The notes: generated from the sequence alone by a model not told the origin. DNA of 64,000 nucleotides from CAVUQH01 sp963774445 (GCA_963774445.1 CAVZFC010000019.1:1984001-2048000), one strand, 5' to 3'. Positions 50,694-60,164 are shown, counted from the first letter of the stretch. Translations and numbers: made by a program.

Positions 50694-51278
50694 TGCCGCG
50701 GGCCCGCCCGGCGCCCTCTGGCCGCGGCCATCGAAGCGATCGACGCCGCCAACGCCGCCGACCCCAACCGCGAGCCCGACGGCACCCCGCGCGAGCTCGC
50801 CTACGGCCAGCGCATGACCGCCTGGCTCCAGCGCCTCGAGCCCGCCGCCCCCGAGCCGCTCCAACTCGCCGTCCGCGCCCAGCACATCGAGCGCTGGATC
50901 ATCCCCCGCACCGACTACCCCGAAGGCCGCACCGGCTACAAACGCTGGCGCTCCGACCTCGCCCGCCGCCACGCCACCCGCCTGTCCGAAATCATGACCG
51001 CCGCCGGCTACCCGCCCGAAGCCGTCGCCCGCGCCGCCGACCTGATCCAGAAGAAGCGCCTGGCCCACGACCCCGAGGCCCAGACCCTCGAAGACGTCGC
51101 CTGCCTCGTCTTCCTCCAGCACTACTTCGCCCCGTTCGCCGCCAAACACCCCCGCGACAAGCTCATCGACATCGTCCGCAAGACCTGGCGCAAGATGTCC
51201 TCCCGCGCCCACGAAGCCGCGGCGAACCTGCAGCTCCCCGACGACCTCGGCGCCCTGGTCGCCGAAGCCCTCGGGTAG
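50693..51278 (+). CDS. DUF4202-family protein (one frame break near the start)
   Basis: About 195 residues, DUF4202: AAAIEAIDAANAADPNREP, then RAQHIERWIIPRTDYPEGR, then WRSDLARRHA and the late LVFLQHYFAPFAAK, FIVRK-like DIVRKTWRKMS. His and Arg residues along these helices suggest a metal-dependent phosphohydrolase-like all-helical fold; the true activity is unknown. The start ATG 50693 overlaps the upstream stop, but the first codons are one frame off the body; one base near 50725 must be added or lost. Codon choice is strongly C-ending. Confidence 0.65.
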
Positions 51279-51289
51279 CGCGCTCTGTC

Positions 51290-53587
51290 CTACGGTGTGA
51301 CCAGCGCCCAGTGCCCACCCGGCTTGCCGCCGGCGAGCATGTTGGTCACGCCGTTGGAGCTGTCGCCATCGGAGTCCACGCGGGTCAGGGTCGAGGTGTC
51401 GATGACCGCGAGCTCGTAGGTCTCGGCGCCATCGCTTCCCTGGAAGCCGACATAGGCGCGCGACATGTTCTGCGAGAAACCGATGGCGTCGGCGAAGCGG
51501 CCGCCGTCGGTCATGGTGGTCGTCGTGTCGATGACGGTCTCGGTCGGCCCGGTGAGGTCGTAGACGCTGACGGCGCCCGCGTCGGTGGAGTCAGTCTGGT
51601 TCCAGGCGACCCACAGTCGGCCGCTGGCGTCGAACTGCAGATCGTTGACCGCGCCGGCACCCGCCACCGTCGTGCTCAACGTCGTCTGGCTGAAGTCGCT
51701 CAGGTCGACGACCTGGATCGCGTTGGTGTCGCCGTCGTTTCTGGAGAAGCCAATGTACAGGTTCGCCGAGTTGGGCGAGAAGACCGTCTCTCGTGGCGAG
51801 TTGTTGATCGCGCTGACGTCGAGGTTTTGCGTCCCTGCCGTGCCGGCATCGGTGTCGATCACCTGCATGTTCGAGAGATCCACCAGGGCAACCTGTCCAA
51901 GGCCGAGCAGCGGGATTGCGGCCCGGGTGCCGTCCGGCGAAATCGACATTCGCAGTCCTCGAACGCGGTCGGTTGCGAGCGCGCCACTGACGAGTGTGAC
52001 GCGATCTACCTCGGTCAGCACGTTCCCCGACTGCGTCATGTGAACCAGCGCGACGTCGCCAGCGGCGAGCGTCATTCCGCCAGCGCGGTAGTGTCCGGTC
52101 GTATTGACGACCGCGTAAAGGTCGGTCTGGCCGGGGTTCCATGCCAGGCTGGGCACAGAGCCGTAACCTGTGGCCGCAAGGGCGAAGCTCGACACCGTCT
52201 GCCAGGTGGACGTGTCAACGACACGTACGCCCGGCTGCGAGCGGTTGCCGGCGAAGATGAAGTGTGCATCGGGTGAGAGCACAGCGTCGGGCCAGGAGCA
52301 GTGCCCGAGATAGTTCATGTAAGCCACGCTGCCCACATACGCGTCGCACGGCATGTTTCCCCGGCTGACCATCAGTCCCTCGTCGTAGATCAGCATCTCC
52401 TGGCTCTGGAAGTGCGTGCCGACCATGATCATCGAATGCGTTAGCACGCGCAGGTCGATGAGCAGAGGATCCACGGAGCCGTCCACGCCCGTGAAGCTGA
52501 ACTGCAGGGTGCGGGTATCCATGTTCGGGATCGACTCCCGGCCGTAGAACCGGTACGGGAAGCCGGCGAACATTCCCTGACCATTGGCGAGCGCGCCCTG
52601 GTTGGTCCCCGTCACGAGCACCTTGGTGTTGAATGCCGCGTGCCCTAGCCGGTTGTCGAGCGTCAGCTGTACGAACACGCGATTGTTGGCCGAGTCACGA
52701 CTCGCCGTCGCCGACACGACCCAGTTAGCCGGCTGATTGAGAACCTGGACGGTGGGCGAGGAAGTGACGCCGTCGATCTCGAGGGTCGCGTCTTGCGGGC
52801 CGGCGCCGCGGTCGATGCTGGCATCGGCGGGCGTCGAGTAGTTGTGGGCGCCGTCGTAGGCGAAGGCGCGGTAGCCGTTGTAGCCGGTCATGGCGGCGGA
52901 ATCGATGGTGGTGGTGCCGGCGGCGGCGAAGATGATCTCTTCGCCCGGGGCGACGGTGTCGCCGACGTTGTAGGTCTGGCCCGGGGTGGGCATGAACTCG
53001 ACGGAGTCGGTGACGCTGCGGACAATCATGACGCCGGCGAGGTCGGGGTCGGTGGGGTTGTCCCAGGCGAGGGTGACGTCGGTGCCGTCGTCGGTGGCGG
53101 TGAAGTTGGTGACGGGGTCGGGGGCGACCTGGTCGACGGTGTAGGTCGCGGTCTCGATCGACTCGGTGTTGCCGGCCGGATCGACGCCGAAGAACTTGAT
53201 CTCCATGCCGTCGGTGATGGTCGTGATGACGACCGGGCTGACTTCGGAGGCCGACGAGGTGTCGGGGTCGGAGCCGTCGGTGGTGTAGTAGATGATGGCC
53301 GGCTCGTCGCTCTCGAGGCGGACGGTGGCCGGCAGCTCGTAGAAGGCGCCGCCCGCCGGATCGGCGGTGGTGGTCGGCGGGGTCATGTCGTTGGGATCGT
53401 AGGGCACGCACTGGCCCATCCACTCGTAGGTGCCGTCGCCGCAGGCGAGGCCGCCGTCGCCGCCGTTGTCCGGCAGGCAGCGGCCCTGGACGTCGTGGGT
53501 TCCGGCGCCGCATTCGCGGCTGTTGTCGCCACAGGCGGCGGCGGTGATAAGGGCGATTGCGGCAATGAAATAGGCACTCAGTCGCAT
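51290..53587 (-). CDS. Large beta-propeller lipoprotein with chitobiase-like domain
   Basis: A 765-residue lipoprotein: signal IALITAAAC, a Cys-rich link (CGAGTHDVQGRC), then a chitobiase/hexosaminidase C-terminal-like domain (PATVRLESDEPAIIYYTTDG) and a fibronectin-like module (PDPVTNFTATDDGTDVTLAW). The C-terminal 400 residues form a YVTN-like seven-bladed beta-propeller (VRVVDTSTWQTVSSFALA, QVVDLSDFSQTTLST). No enzyme motif was identified. ATG 53587 starts the signal peptide. Probably a cell-surface binding protein. Confidence 0.72.
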   Translation of the reverse strand: MRLSAYFIAAIALITAAACGDNSRECGAGTHDVQGRCLPDNGGDGGLACGDGTYEWMGQCVPYDPNDMTPPTTTADPAGGAFYELPATVRLESDEPAIIYYTTDGSDPDTSSASEVSPVVITTITDGMEIKFFGVDPAGNTESIETATYTVDQVAPDPVTNFTATDDGTDVTLAWDNPTDPDLAGVMIVRSVTDSVEFMPTPGQTYNVGDTVAPGEEIIFAAAGTTTIDSAAMTGYNGYRAFAYDGAHNYSTPADASIDRGAGPQDATLEIDGVTSSPTVQVLNQPANWVVSATASRDSANNRVFVQLTLDNRLGHAAFNTKVLVTGTNQGALANGQGMFAGFPYRFYGRESIPNMDTRTLQFSFTGVDGSVDPLLIDLRVLTHSMIMVGTHFQSQEMLIYDEGLMVSRGNMPCDAYVGSVAYMNYLGHCSWPDAVLSPDAHFIFAGNRSQPGVRVVDTSTWQTVSSFALAATGYGSVPSLAWNPGQTDLYAVVNTTGHYRAGGMTLAAGDVALVHMTQSGNVLTEVDRVTLVSGALATDRVRGLRMSISPDGTRAAIPLLGLGQVALVDLSNMQVIDTDAGTAGTQNLDVSAINNSPRETVFSPNSANLYIGFSRNDGDTNAIQVVDLSDFSQTTLSTTVAGAGAVNDLQFDASGRLWVAWNQTDSTDAGAVSVYDLTGPTETVIDTTTTMTDGGRFADAIGFSQNMSRAYVGFQGSDGAETYELAVIDTSTLTRVDSDGDSSNGVTNMLAGGKPGGHWALVTP

Positions 53588-53790
53588 AGTTCCTCCGGCG
53601 CGGCGCACGTCCTGACGGCACCGCGTTCCTCCGACTCGGGGATACACGATCCCCCGGCTACCAATACAGTGTCAACGATTTGGCCCACTGTTCAAAGCTC
53701 CAGGCAGGTCTGTGGTTTGTGAGCGGGCTCACAAGCAGGGACGCCTCGCGGCGTCTTTCGCGGGGCGGCCCCCTCCGGCATGATTCGCCC

Positions 53791-55041
53791 ATGTTCGAGT
53801 GGACTGAACAGCACCAGCAGATCCGGTCGATGATCCGCCGCTTCGTCGAGACCGAGATCGCCCCCAACCTCGACAAATACGAGCACGAAGGTGAGCCACC
53901 GTACGACGTTCTGCGCAAGATGATGAAGGCGTTCGGCATCGGTGAGATGGCCAAGGCGCGCTTCGCCAAGCAGATCGCCCGGGAGAAGGAGCGCGAGGCG
54001 GCGTTGGCCGCGGGGGAGACGCCGCCGGAGCGAGAGAAGAAGCAGAAGGATCCGGAGGAGCTGGCCAACGAGGCGGCGATGCGGATGCTCCCGATCATCG
54101 AGCTCTGTCGCTACAGCCCCGGCATGGTCACGGCGCTGGGGGTGAGCATGGGGCTCACGGCCAACGCGATCCTATCCAAGGGGACGGTGGCGCAGAAGGA
54201 GCGCTGGGTGCCGGGGCTGCTGACGCTGGAGAAGGTCGGCGCCTGGGCGATCACCGAGCCGGGCTCCGGCTCGGACGCGTTCGGCTCGATGAAGGCGACG
54301 GCCCGGCGGGACGGCGACGACTACGTGCTGTCGGGGTCCAAGACGTTCATCACCAACGGGCCGTACGCCGACATCATCGTCTTCATCTGCAAGCTCGACG
54401 AGGGCAACCCGCCGAAGGAGCGCAAGGTGCTGTCGTTCGTCCTCGACAAGGGGATGCCGGGACTCGAGCAGAGCAAGCCGCTGCGCAAGATGGGGCTGCA
54501 CTCGTCGCCGACCGGCGAGCTGTTCCTCGACGAGGTCCGGGTGGGCAAAGACCGGCTGCTGGGCGAGAGCGAGGAATCGTCGTCGGGCCGCAAGGGGGCC
54601 AAGGCGACGTTCACGGCCGAGCGCACCGGGGTGGCGGCGATGGCGCTGGGGATCGTCGAGCGCTGCCTCAAGCTGTCGGTCAACTACGCCAAGACGCGGG
54701 TGCAGTTCGGCAAGCCGATCGGCGAGTTCCAGCTGATCCAGCTGAAGCTGGCCAAGATGGAGATCGCGCGGCTCAACATCCAGAACCTGGTCTTCCGCCA
54801 GATCGAGATGGCGGCGCACGGGCGCAGCATGACGCTCGCCGAGGCGTCGGCGTGCAAGCTGTACGCGGCGCAGTCGGCGATGGACGTCTGCCTGGAGGCG
54901 GTGCAGCTGTTCGGTGGCAACGGCTACATGAGCGAGTTCGGCGTCGAGCAGCTCTGCCGCGACGCCAAGGTGCTGCAGATCTACGGCGGCACCGATGAGA
55001 TCCAGGTGACGCACATCGCCCGCGACCTGCTGAAGGAGTAG
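53791..55041 (+). CDS. Acyl-CoA dehydrogenase
   Basis: A 416-residue acyl-CoA dehydrogenase. Features: AWAITEPGSGSDAFGSM (FAD/substrate), KTFITNGPYADI, TRVQFGKPIGEFQLIQLKL and the C-terminal VQLFGGNGYMSEFGVEQ with GGTDEIQVTHIARDLL. A 30-residue charged insert at about 62-92 (EREAALAAGETPPEREKK) is unusual. ATG 53791 is preferred; no ribosome site is obvious. A MITE-like element sits immediately after its stop codon. Confidence 0.86.
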   Translation: MFEWTEQHQQIRSMIRRFVETEIAPNLDKYEHEGEPPYDVLRKMMKAFGIGEMAKARFAKQIAREKEREAALAAGETPPEREKKQKDPEELANEAAMRMLPIIELCRYSPGMVTALGVSMGLTANAILSKGTVAQKERWVPGLLTLEKVGAWAITEPGSGSDAFGSMKATARRDGDDYVLSGSKTFITNGPYADIIVFICKLDEGNPPKERKVLSFVLDKGMPGLEQSKPLRKMGLHSSPTGELFLDEVRVGKDRLLGESEESSSGRKGAKATFTAERTGVAAMALGIVERCLKLSVNYAKTRVQFGKPIGEFQLIQLKLAKMEIARLNIQNLVFRQIEMAAHGRSMTLAEASACKLYAAQSAMDVCLEAVQLFGGNGYMSEFGVEQLCRDAKVLQIYGGTDEIQVTHIARDLLKE

Positions 55042-55089
55042 CTCCCCCTCTGACGACTCGTCACATCTCGGGCAGATGGGCCTCAATAT

Positions 55090-55139
55090 CCGGTCTCCCT
55101 GAGCGAAGGTCGCGCGAAGCGCGGCCGTAGTCGAAGGGA
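55090..55139 (-). repeat. REP-like palindromic repeat (inside the MITE-like element)
   Basis: CCGGTCTCCCTGAGCGAAGG ... CGTAGTCGAAGGG. Its reverse complement is nearly identical to 21576-21624, 34 kb away, differing at a few positions in the spacer. Forms a strong hairpin. Confidence 0.65.
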
Positions 55140-55151
55140 GCGGACGTTGCG

Positions 55152-55177
55152 CCCTTCGACAAGCTCAGGGCGACCGG
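55152..55177 (+). repeat. Short REP-like half element
   Basis: CCCTTCGACAAGCTCAGGGC then GACCGG: the outer arms of the same repeat family without the central palindrome. Confidence 0.55.
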
Positions 55178-55299
55178 AAATGAAGCCGATACGCGCTGGC
55201 TGGAGAGATGTGACGAATCATCAAAACTCCCCCTAGCCACGAAGAACCGGTCGTCCTTGTATGTGGGTGACCGTCCGCTCCTAGGATGCGCACGGTACA

Positions 55300-55345
55300 C
55301 CCTTCGACTGAGCTGCGCTGCGCGCAGCTCGCTCAGGGTGAGCGG
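55300..55345 (+). repeat. REP-like palindromic repeat
   Basis: CCCTTCGACTGAGCTGCGCT ... GCTCAGGGTGAGCGG; the same outer arms with a different central palindrome. A further partial arm (GCTCAGGGTGAGCGGG) lies at 55415-55430. The rest of 55235-55430 holds no gene I can support. Confidence 0.6.
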
Positions 55346-55430
55346 ATCCCGGGGAAACGCGCCCGATCGGCGTCTGTTCGTCTCTCGCGAGCTCTCGGCG
55401 CCAGCGCAGTTGTGGCTCAGGGTGAGCGGG

Positions 55431-55823
55431 CTAGTGCTCGGCGGGGGTGCGGTGCTCGTAGCGGGGCGGCCGGCAGACTGGCTGGTCCGGCAGCGGCGGG
55501 ATGAGCTCGCCGGCGGCGACCTCGGCGTTTTCGCCGGCCTGTAGGGCGCCGGAGCAGACGCGGGTGCGGTGGGTGGCGTCGTCGCAGTCGAGCACGAGGT
55601 CGAAGCAGAGGCCGGCGGTGGCGTCGCTGGCGCGGAAGACGCACGTGACGTCGCGGCCGCGCTCGGGGACGCAGTGCCAGGTGACGTCGACCGGCGCTGA
55701 CGTCTTCGGCGCGGCGAGGCGCCAGGTCACGGTCGTGCCGACGGCGACCGCCAGGGCCGACCACATGACAATCGGCAGCCAGCGCCGCTTGCCGGTCTCG
55801 GCCTGGCTCTCGTCCTCGCTCAC
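55431..55823 (-). CDS. Single-helix membrane protein with Cys-rich outside domain
   Basis: A 130-residue protein: acidic head, one helix (LPIVMWSALAVAVGTTVTW), then a short domain with six Cys (TWHCVPERGRDVTCVF, LCFDLVLDCDDATHRTRVC and VCRPPRYEH). No family recognised. GTG 55823 overlaps the stop of the upstream HCCA-like gene (GTGA), so it is coupled to it. Confidence 0.6.
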   Translation of the reverse strand: MSEDESQAETGKRRWLPIVMWSALAVAVGTTVTWRLAAPKTSAPVDVTWHCVPERGRDVTCVFRASDATAGLCFDLVLDCDDATHRTRVCSGALQAGENAEVAAGELIPPLPDQPVCRPPRYEHRTPAEH

Positions 55824-57139
55824 GCGTCCTTCTCGGCGGCGACGTGGCGGCGCAGGCGGTCCTCGAGCAGCGGCAGGCGATCCTGTCCCCAGGTCGAGTA
55901 GCTGCCGGCGCGGAAGGTGGGCACGCCCCACAGGCCGGTCTTCTCCAGCGCCTCGGCGTTGTCGGCGACGGTGGCGCGCCACCCCTCGCCGGTGGCGGCG
56001 GCGCCGACGGTCTCCCAGTCGAGACCGGCGCGTTCCACGATGGTCCGCATGTCGACGAAGGTTGACGGGTCGAGCGCCTCGGACCAGATGCCGCGCGCCG
56101 CCGACTGCGTGAACGCCAGCCCCTGACCCTGAGCGTCGGCGGCGACGAAGGCGCCCAGGCAGCGCTCCACCGCGGTGCCCAGCGGATCGTTGATGCGGCC
56201 GAACGGGATGCCCAGGCGGTCGGCCTCGCGTTTGGCGTCGCGCACCAGGAACAGCGTCTTGACCCGCGGCACCGCCAGCCCTCGAGTCACCATCGGCAGC
56301 ACCGGGCGGATGCGCAGCGGCAGGCCGAAACGCTCGGCCAGGTGCGCGGTGCGGTCGAGGGCCAGGTACGAGTACGGGCTGCGGAACGAGAAGAACAGCT
56401 CCAGCTCGAGCGGCGTGCCCGGCTCGACCAGGCGCTCGGGTGGGCGCTCGCTCTCGGGTCGGATCGCCAGGACGCCCGCGGGCGCGCGGCCGTCCTCGTC
56501 GGCCAGTCGCTCTTCCAGCCAGCGCAACCGATCGATGCCGGGGTACCACTCGCCGCCGTAGTAGACGCTGCTGCCGGCGTAGTAGCCGCGCTTGCGCACC
56601 GCGGCGTAGTTGCGCTGGGTGATTGGACCGATGTCGCCGGACGCCTCGTGGCCCCAGCTGCCGAGCGCGCGGTCCAGCGCCGGGCGGTCCTTGCTCCACA
56701 GCGCGTGGCCGACCTCGAGCGCCGCGCGCAGCTGATCGTCGAACGGCCGGTCGACCAGCAGCAGCTGGTTGGCCCGCTTGACCGGCACCGGGTTGACGGT
56801 GTCGGGGCCGTCGGGCATCTCCAGGTCCCAGAAGGCGGCCAGCTCGCGGGCGTCGCGCGGCCACCACTTGGTCCGCTTGACCGGCGCCGGATCGACATCG
56901 GCAGCCAGCGGCGGCACCAGGTGGAACGCCCAGGCCCGCGGGTAGGTGGCGGCCAGCCGCTGGACCATCTGCGCCATCAGGTAGCTGTCCGGCGCGTCGG
57001 CCTGGTAGTAGAAGTCGGCGCTCCGCTCCTGTCCGCGCGCCCGCCGCGACGCCTCGAGCAGTCCGCTCTTGGCCTTGCGTACCGGCTCGCTGAGGTACGC
57101 GGCGATCGCCAGGCCTTTGATCTTTTGCTTTACGCCCAT
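55820..57139 (-). CDS. HCCA isomerase/DsbA-like thioredoxin-fold protein
   Basis: About 439 residues with two tandem thioredoxin-fold halves. The second matches 2-hydroxychromene-2-carboxylate isomerase (kappa-class GST): FFSFRSPYSYLALDRT, LPMVTRGLAVPRVKT and GLWGVPTFRAG (the cis-Pro). The first half has a related but diverged pattern (ADFYYQADAPDSYLMAQ). The likely reaction is glutathione-dependent isomerisation of a polycyclic aromatic intermediate, or a disulfide role; the substrate is not known. ATG 57139 is chosen. Confidence 0.75.
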   Translation of the reverse strand: MGVKQKIKGLAIAAYLSEPVRKAKSGLLEASRRARGQERSADFYYQADAPDSYLMAQMVQRLAATYPRAWAFHLVPPLAADVDPAPVKRTKWWPRDARELAAFWDLEMPDGPDTVNPVPVKRANQLLLVDRPFDDQLRAALEVGHALWSKDRPALDRALGSWGHEASGDIGPITQRNYAAVRKRGYYAGSSVYYGGEWYPGIDRLRWLEERLADEDGRAPAGVLAIRPESERPPERLVEPGTPLELELFFSFRSPYSYLALDRTAHLAERFGLPLRIRPVLPMVTRGLAVPRVKTLFLVRDAKREADRLGIPFGRINDPLGTAVERCLGAFVAADAQGQGLAFTQSAARGIWSEALDPSTFVDMRTIVERAGLDWETVGAAATGEGWRATVADNAEALEKTGLWGVPTFRAGSYSTWGQDRLPLLEDRLRRHVAAEKDA

Positions 57140-57184
57140 TGCCGCCGGCACGTTACCCGGCCACGGGGCTTCCGTCCACGCCGA

Positions 57185-57766
57185 CTACGTCTCCTCGGCG
57201 TTGATCCACTTTTCGCGCGCCATCGGCTTGTAGCTGGTCATCCTGGCCAGCAGCGCGTCGGCATCGGTGGAGACCAGGAGCAGCCCGCGGTGCTCGGGGC
57301 GGACGAACTGCTGGCCGACCGCGCGGTCGAGCATCATCAAGAGCGGGTCGTAGTAGCCGCCGACGTTGAGCAGGCCGATCGGCTTCTTGTGCATCCCCAG
57401 CTGGGCCCAGGTGAGGATCTCGAACAGCTCCTCGAAGGTTCCCAGGCCGCCGGGCAGGGCGATGAAGCCTGACGCCAGGTCGGCCATCATCGCCTTGCGC
57501 TCGTGCATCGAGCCGACCACGCGCAGGTCGCTGAGCCCGCCGTGGGCGATCTCTTTCTTGGCCATCGACTCGGGAATGACGCCGATGACCTCGCCGTTGC
57601 CGGCCCTCACGGTGTCGGCGATCCAGCCCATCAGCCCGACGCTGGCGCCGCCGTAGACCAGGCCGAGTCCGGCCTCGAGCAGCGCACGTCCCAGTGCCTC
57701 CGCCGCCTCGCCGTACTCCGGTCGAGCCCCCGGGCTCGAGCCGCAGAAGACGCACACCCGCTCCAT
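57185..57766 (-). CDS. LOG family protein (nucleotide 5'-monophosphate phosphoribohydrolase)
   Basis: A 193-residue LOG/lysine-decarboxylase-like protein: VCVFCGSSPGARPEYGEAA, LGLVYGGASVGLMGWIAD and the signature LPGGLGTFEELFEILTWAQ with the catalytic Arg/Glu region ERKAMM. LOG enzymes release free nucleobase from N6-modified AMP; in most bacteria the role is nucleotide recycling rather than cytokinin signalling. ATG 57766 starts it. Divergent from the AmpG-type transporter. Confidence 0.88.
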   Translation of the reverse strand: MERVCVFCGSSPGARPEYGEAAEALGRALLEAGLGLVYGGASVGLMGWIADTVRAGNGEVIGVIPESMAKKEIAHGGLSDLRVVGSMHERKAMMADLASGFIALPGGLGTFEELFEILTWAQLGMHKKPIGLLNVGGYYDPLLMMLDRAVGQQFVRPEHRGLLLVSTDADALLARMTSYKPMAREKWINAEET

Positions 57767-57826
57767 GACGCGATGGTACGCCGCACGCGCCGGGCGTGAC
57801 AGAGGCGATCGAGATAATGTGCGCCG

Positions 57827-59035
57827 GTGAGCTCGCCCGCCCGCACCCGCATCGGCATTCAGCTGCCGCTCGGCTTTTCCAGCGGCCTGCCGCTCTTGCT
57901 GACCGGCGCCACGCTGACCGCGTGGCTGCACGACGAGCACGTTAACCTGGTCGCCATCGGCGCCTTTGCCGCGGTGTCGCTGCCGTACAACTTCAAGTTC
58001 CTGTGGGCGCCGATCCTCGACCGCTACACCCTGCCGCTGCTCGGGCGGCGGCGCGGCTGGATCCTCCTGTTCCAGCTGCTCCTGACCGCGGCGCTGGCGG
58101 CGATGGGCACGGTCGACGCCGGCGCGTCGCCCGCCACCATCGCCGTGGTCGCGGTGGCGGTGGCGGCGCTGTCGGCCAGCCAGGACGTGGTCGTCGACGC
58201 CTACCGCACCGATCTCCTCGACGCCGGCCAGCGCGGTCGCGGCACGGCGACCTACGTCGTCGGCTACCGCATCGCCCTCATCGTCGCGGGGGCGGGCGCC
58301 CTGGCGCTGGCCGACCAGGTGTCGTGGCGCCTGGTCTACTTCGCCATGGCTGCGCTGATGCTGGTGCAGGTGATCGGCACCATCGCCGCGCCGGAGCCGG
58401 AGCGCGTCCACCGGCCGGCGTCGCTGGCCGACGCCATCTGGAAGCCACTGGGCGAGTTCTTCGGCCGCCGCGGGGCGCTGGTCGTTCTGTCGGCGGTGGC
58501 GATGTACAAGTTCGGCGACTCGATGGTCAGCCACATGGTGGTGCCGTTCCTCCAGCATACCGGCTTCAGCAAGACCGAGATCGGCGCGGTGCAGAAGTTC
58601 GCCGGCATGGCCGCCACCATCGCCGGCGTCGGCCTGGGCGGCATCGTCCTCGACCGCATCGGCGTGCTGCGAACGCTGATCTGGTTCGGCCTGCTGCAGG
58701 CGCTGGCCAACGTCGGCTACATCGTGCTGGCGCTGCACGGCAAGAGCCACGCTACGCTGATCGTCGCCATCATCCTCGACAACCTGTGCAACGGCATGGG
58801 CACGGCCGCCTTCGTCGCCTGGCTGATGTCGCTGTGCGACGAGCGCTACAGCGCCACCCAGTACGCCCTGCTCACCAGCGCGTTGACCCTCCTCGGCCGC
58901 CTGCTGGGGGCCAGCGCCGGCTGGATCATCGACGCCATCGGCTGGGCCGGCTTCTTCGCCGTGACCATCGCCGTGGCTGTTCCGGCGCTGCTGTTGATCC
59001 TCTGGTATCGCCGCCTCGTGTCCGAGCCGGCGTGA
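57827..59035 (+). CDS. AmpG-like MFS transporter
   Basis: A 402-residue membrane protein with about twelve helices. The start GFSSGLPLLLTGATLTAWL and LPYNFKFLWAPILDRYTLP match AmpG-type muropeptide permeases of the major facilitator superfamily; SQDVVVDAYRTDLL is a second AmpG mark. It should import anhydromuropeptides for wall recycling. GTG 57827 is used. Twenty-two bases separate it from the next gene. Confidence 0.83.
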   Translation: MSSPARTRIGIQLPLGFSSGLPLLLTGATLTAWLHDEHVNLVAIGAFAAVSLPYNFKFLWAPILDRYTLPLLGRRRGWILLFQLLLTAALAAMGTVDAGASPATIAVVAVAVAALSASQDVVVDAYRTDLLDAGQRGRGTATYVVGYRIALIVAGAGALALADQVSWRLVYFAMAALMLVQVIGTIAAPEPERVHRPASLADAIWKPLGEFFGRRGALVVLSAVAMYKFGDSMVSHMVVPFLQHTGFSKTEIGAVQKFAGMAATIAGVGLGGIVLDRIGVLRTLIWFGLLQALANVGYIVLALHGKSHATLIVAIILDNLCNGMGTAAFVAWLMSLCDERYSATQYALLTSALTLLGRLLGASAGWIIDAIGWAGFFAVTIAVAVPALLLILWYRRLVSEPA

Positions 59036-59057
59036 GTGCGCTACCCTGAGGCGCCGC

Positions 59058-59561
59058 ATGCCCGACTCCGACCCGCCCCCGACCGACCGCGCCGCCGAGG
59101 TCGCCCGCCTGGCCGAGCTCAACCGCACCTTCGCCAGCGCGGTGCCGCACAACCGCGCCCTCGGCCTGGAGATCGTCGAGCTGACCGACGGCGCCGCGCG
59201 CGTGCGCCTGCCGTGGCGCGCCGACCTGGTCGGCAACCCGGCGACCGGCGTCCTCCACGGTGGCGTGATCACCGCGCTGATGGACGCCTGCTGCGGTGCT
59301 GCGGTGTTCATGGCGCTGCGCCGGCCAAAGCCGATCGCCACCCTCGATCTGCGCATCGACTACCTCATGCCGGCCGCGCCGCACGAGGTCGTGCTGGGCC
59401 GGGCCGAGTGCTACAAGGTCACCCGCAACGTCGCCTTCGTCCGCGGCGTCGCCTACCACGGCGACGAGTCGCGGCTGATCGCCTCGGCGGCCGGGGCGTT
59501 CATGCTGGGGACCAAGCGCGGCTCGCGGCGGCCGAGGCCGCAGGGGGCTTCCGGTGAGTGA
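59058..59561 (+). CDS. PaaI-type hotdog thioesterase
   Basis: A 167-residue hotdog-fold acyl-CoA thioesterase: GNPATGVLHGGVITALMDAC holds the HGG motif and the catalytic acid (Asp) on the central helix. LRIDYLMPA forms the following strand. It ends with a basic tail. The GTG of a second thioesterase overlaps its last eight bases. Confidence 0.82.
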   Translation: MPDSDPPPTDRAAEVARLAELNRTFASAVPHNRALGLEIVELTDGAARVRLPWRADLVGNPATGVLHGGVITALMDACCGAAVFMALRRPKPIATLDLRIDYLMPAAPHEVVLGRAECYKVTRNVAFVRGVAYHGDESRLIASAAGAFMLGTKRGSRRPRPQGASGE

Positions 59562-60024
59562 CGAGCTCGCCCGCTGGGTCAGGCAGGCCCGCGACCGCGG
59601 CGACCCGGCGGCGCTGTGCGAGCCGATCCCGTACGCCCGCTTCATGGGCATCGGCGCCCGCCTGGTCGACGGCGAGCTCCTCGGCACCATGACCTTTGCC
59701 GAGCACCTGGTCGGCAACACCGCGCTGCCGGCGCTGCACGGCGGCACCCTGGGGGCGCTGCTCGAGTCGACCGCGATCTTCCAGATCCTCTGGCAGGCCG
59801 AGACCGTGGTCCTGCCCAAGACGATCAACCTCACCGTCGAGTACCTGCGCTCGGGCAAGCCGGTGGACACCTGGGCCAAGGGGACCATCACCCGGCTGGG
59901 CCGGCGGGTGGCCAACGTCCGCGCCGAGGCGTGGCAGGAAGATCGAGGGCGGCCGATCGCCATCGCGTCGGCCCATTTCTTGATCGTCCCCGCCGAGAGC
60001 CCGGCCGCCGAGCCGCCCGGCTGA
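59554..60024 (+). CDS. PaaI-type hotdog thioesterase
   Basis: A 156-residue protein of the same fold: ALPALHGGTLGALLESTAIF holds HGG with Glu on the helix, and TINLTVEYLRSGKPV the next strand. It overlaps the first thioesterase, so the two are probably made together and may form a heteromer, as paired hotdog proteins can. The acyl substrate is unknown. Confidence 0.82.
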   Translation: MSDELARWVRQARDRGDPAALCEPIPYARFMGIGARLVDGELLGTMTFAEHLVGNTALPALHGGTLGALLESTAIFQILWQAETVVLPKTINLTVEYLRSGKPVDTWAKGTITRLGRRVANVRAEAWQEDRGRPIAIASAHFLIVPAESPAAEPPG

Positions 60025-60164
60025 CCCATACCTACATGTCGCCCGGGGGCCGGTCGCACCGGATCGGGGAGTCAACGGACCAATCGGCGGCAGCCAGTTG
60101 ACCAGTCGTCGGCGGGTTGGCACCGATCCGTGCTGGCATCGGGTTCGCATCTCTTTGGAAAGGA

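Larger units (their letters stand above)
55042..55234. mobile_element. MITE-like element with terminal inverted repeats and 8-bp direct repeats
   Basis: The 177-base element at 55050-55226 is bounded by the same eight bases, CTCCCCCT, at 55042-55049 and 55227-55234, as a target duplication would be. Next to the ends, GACGACTCGTCACATCTC (55052-55069) and GAGATGTGACGAATCATC (55205-55222) are inverted repeats matching at 16 of 18 positions. It carries no gene. Its core contains two REP-like repeats. It lies exactly after the acyl-CoA dehydrogenase stop. Confidence 0.55.

Noticed and set aside
55061..55300. Small protein-like open frame in the repeat region
   Set aside because: It is the translation of REP-like palindromes, a known source of spurious small proteins, with no ribosome site.
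59058..60024. The two adjacent thioesterases as one gene split by a frame break
   Set aside because: Each has its own complete HGG active site and full hotdog length, and the eight-base overlap has a proper GTG start.
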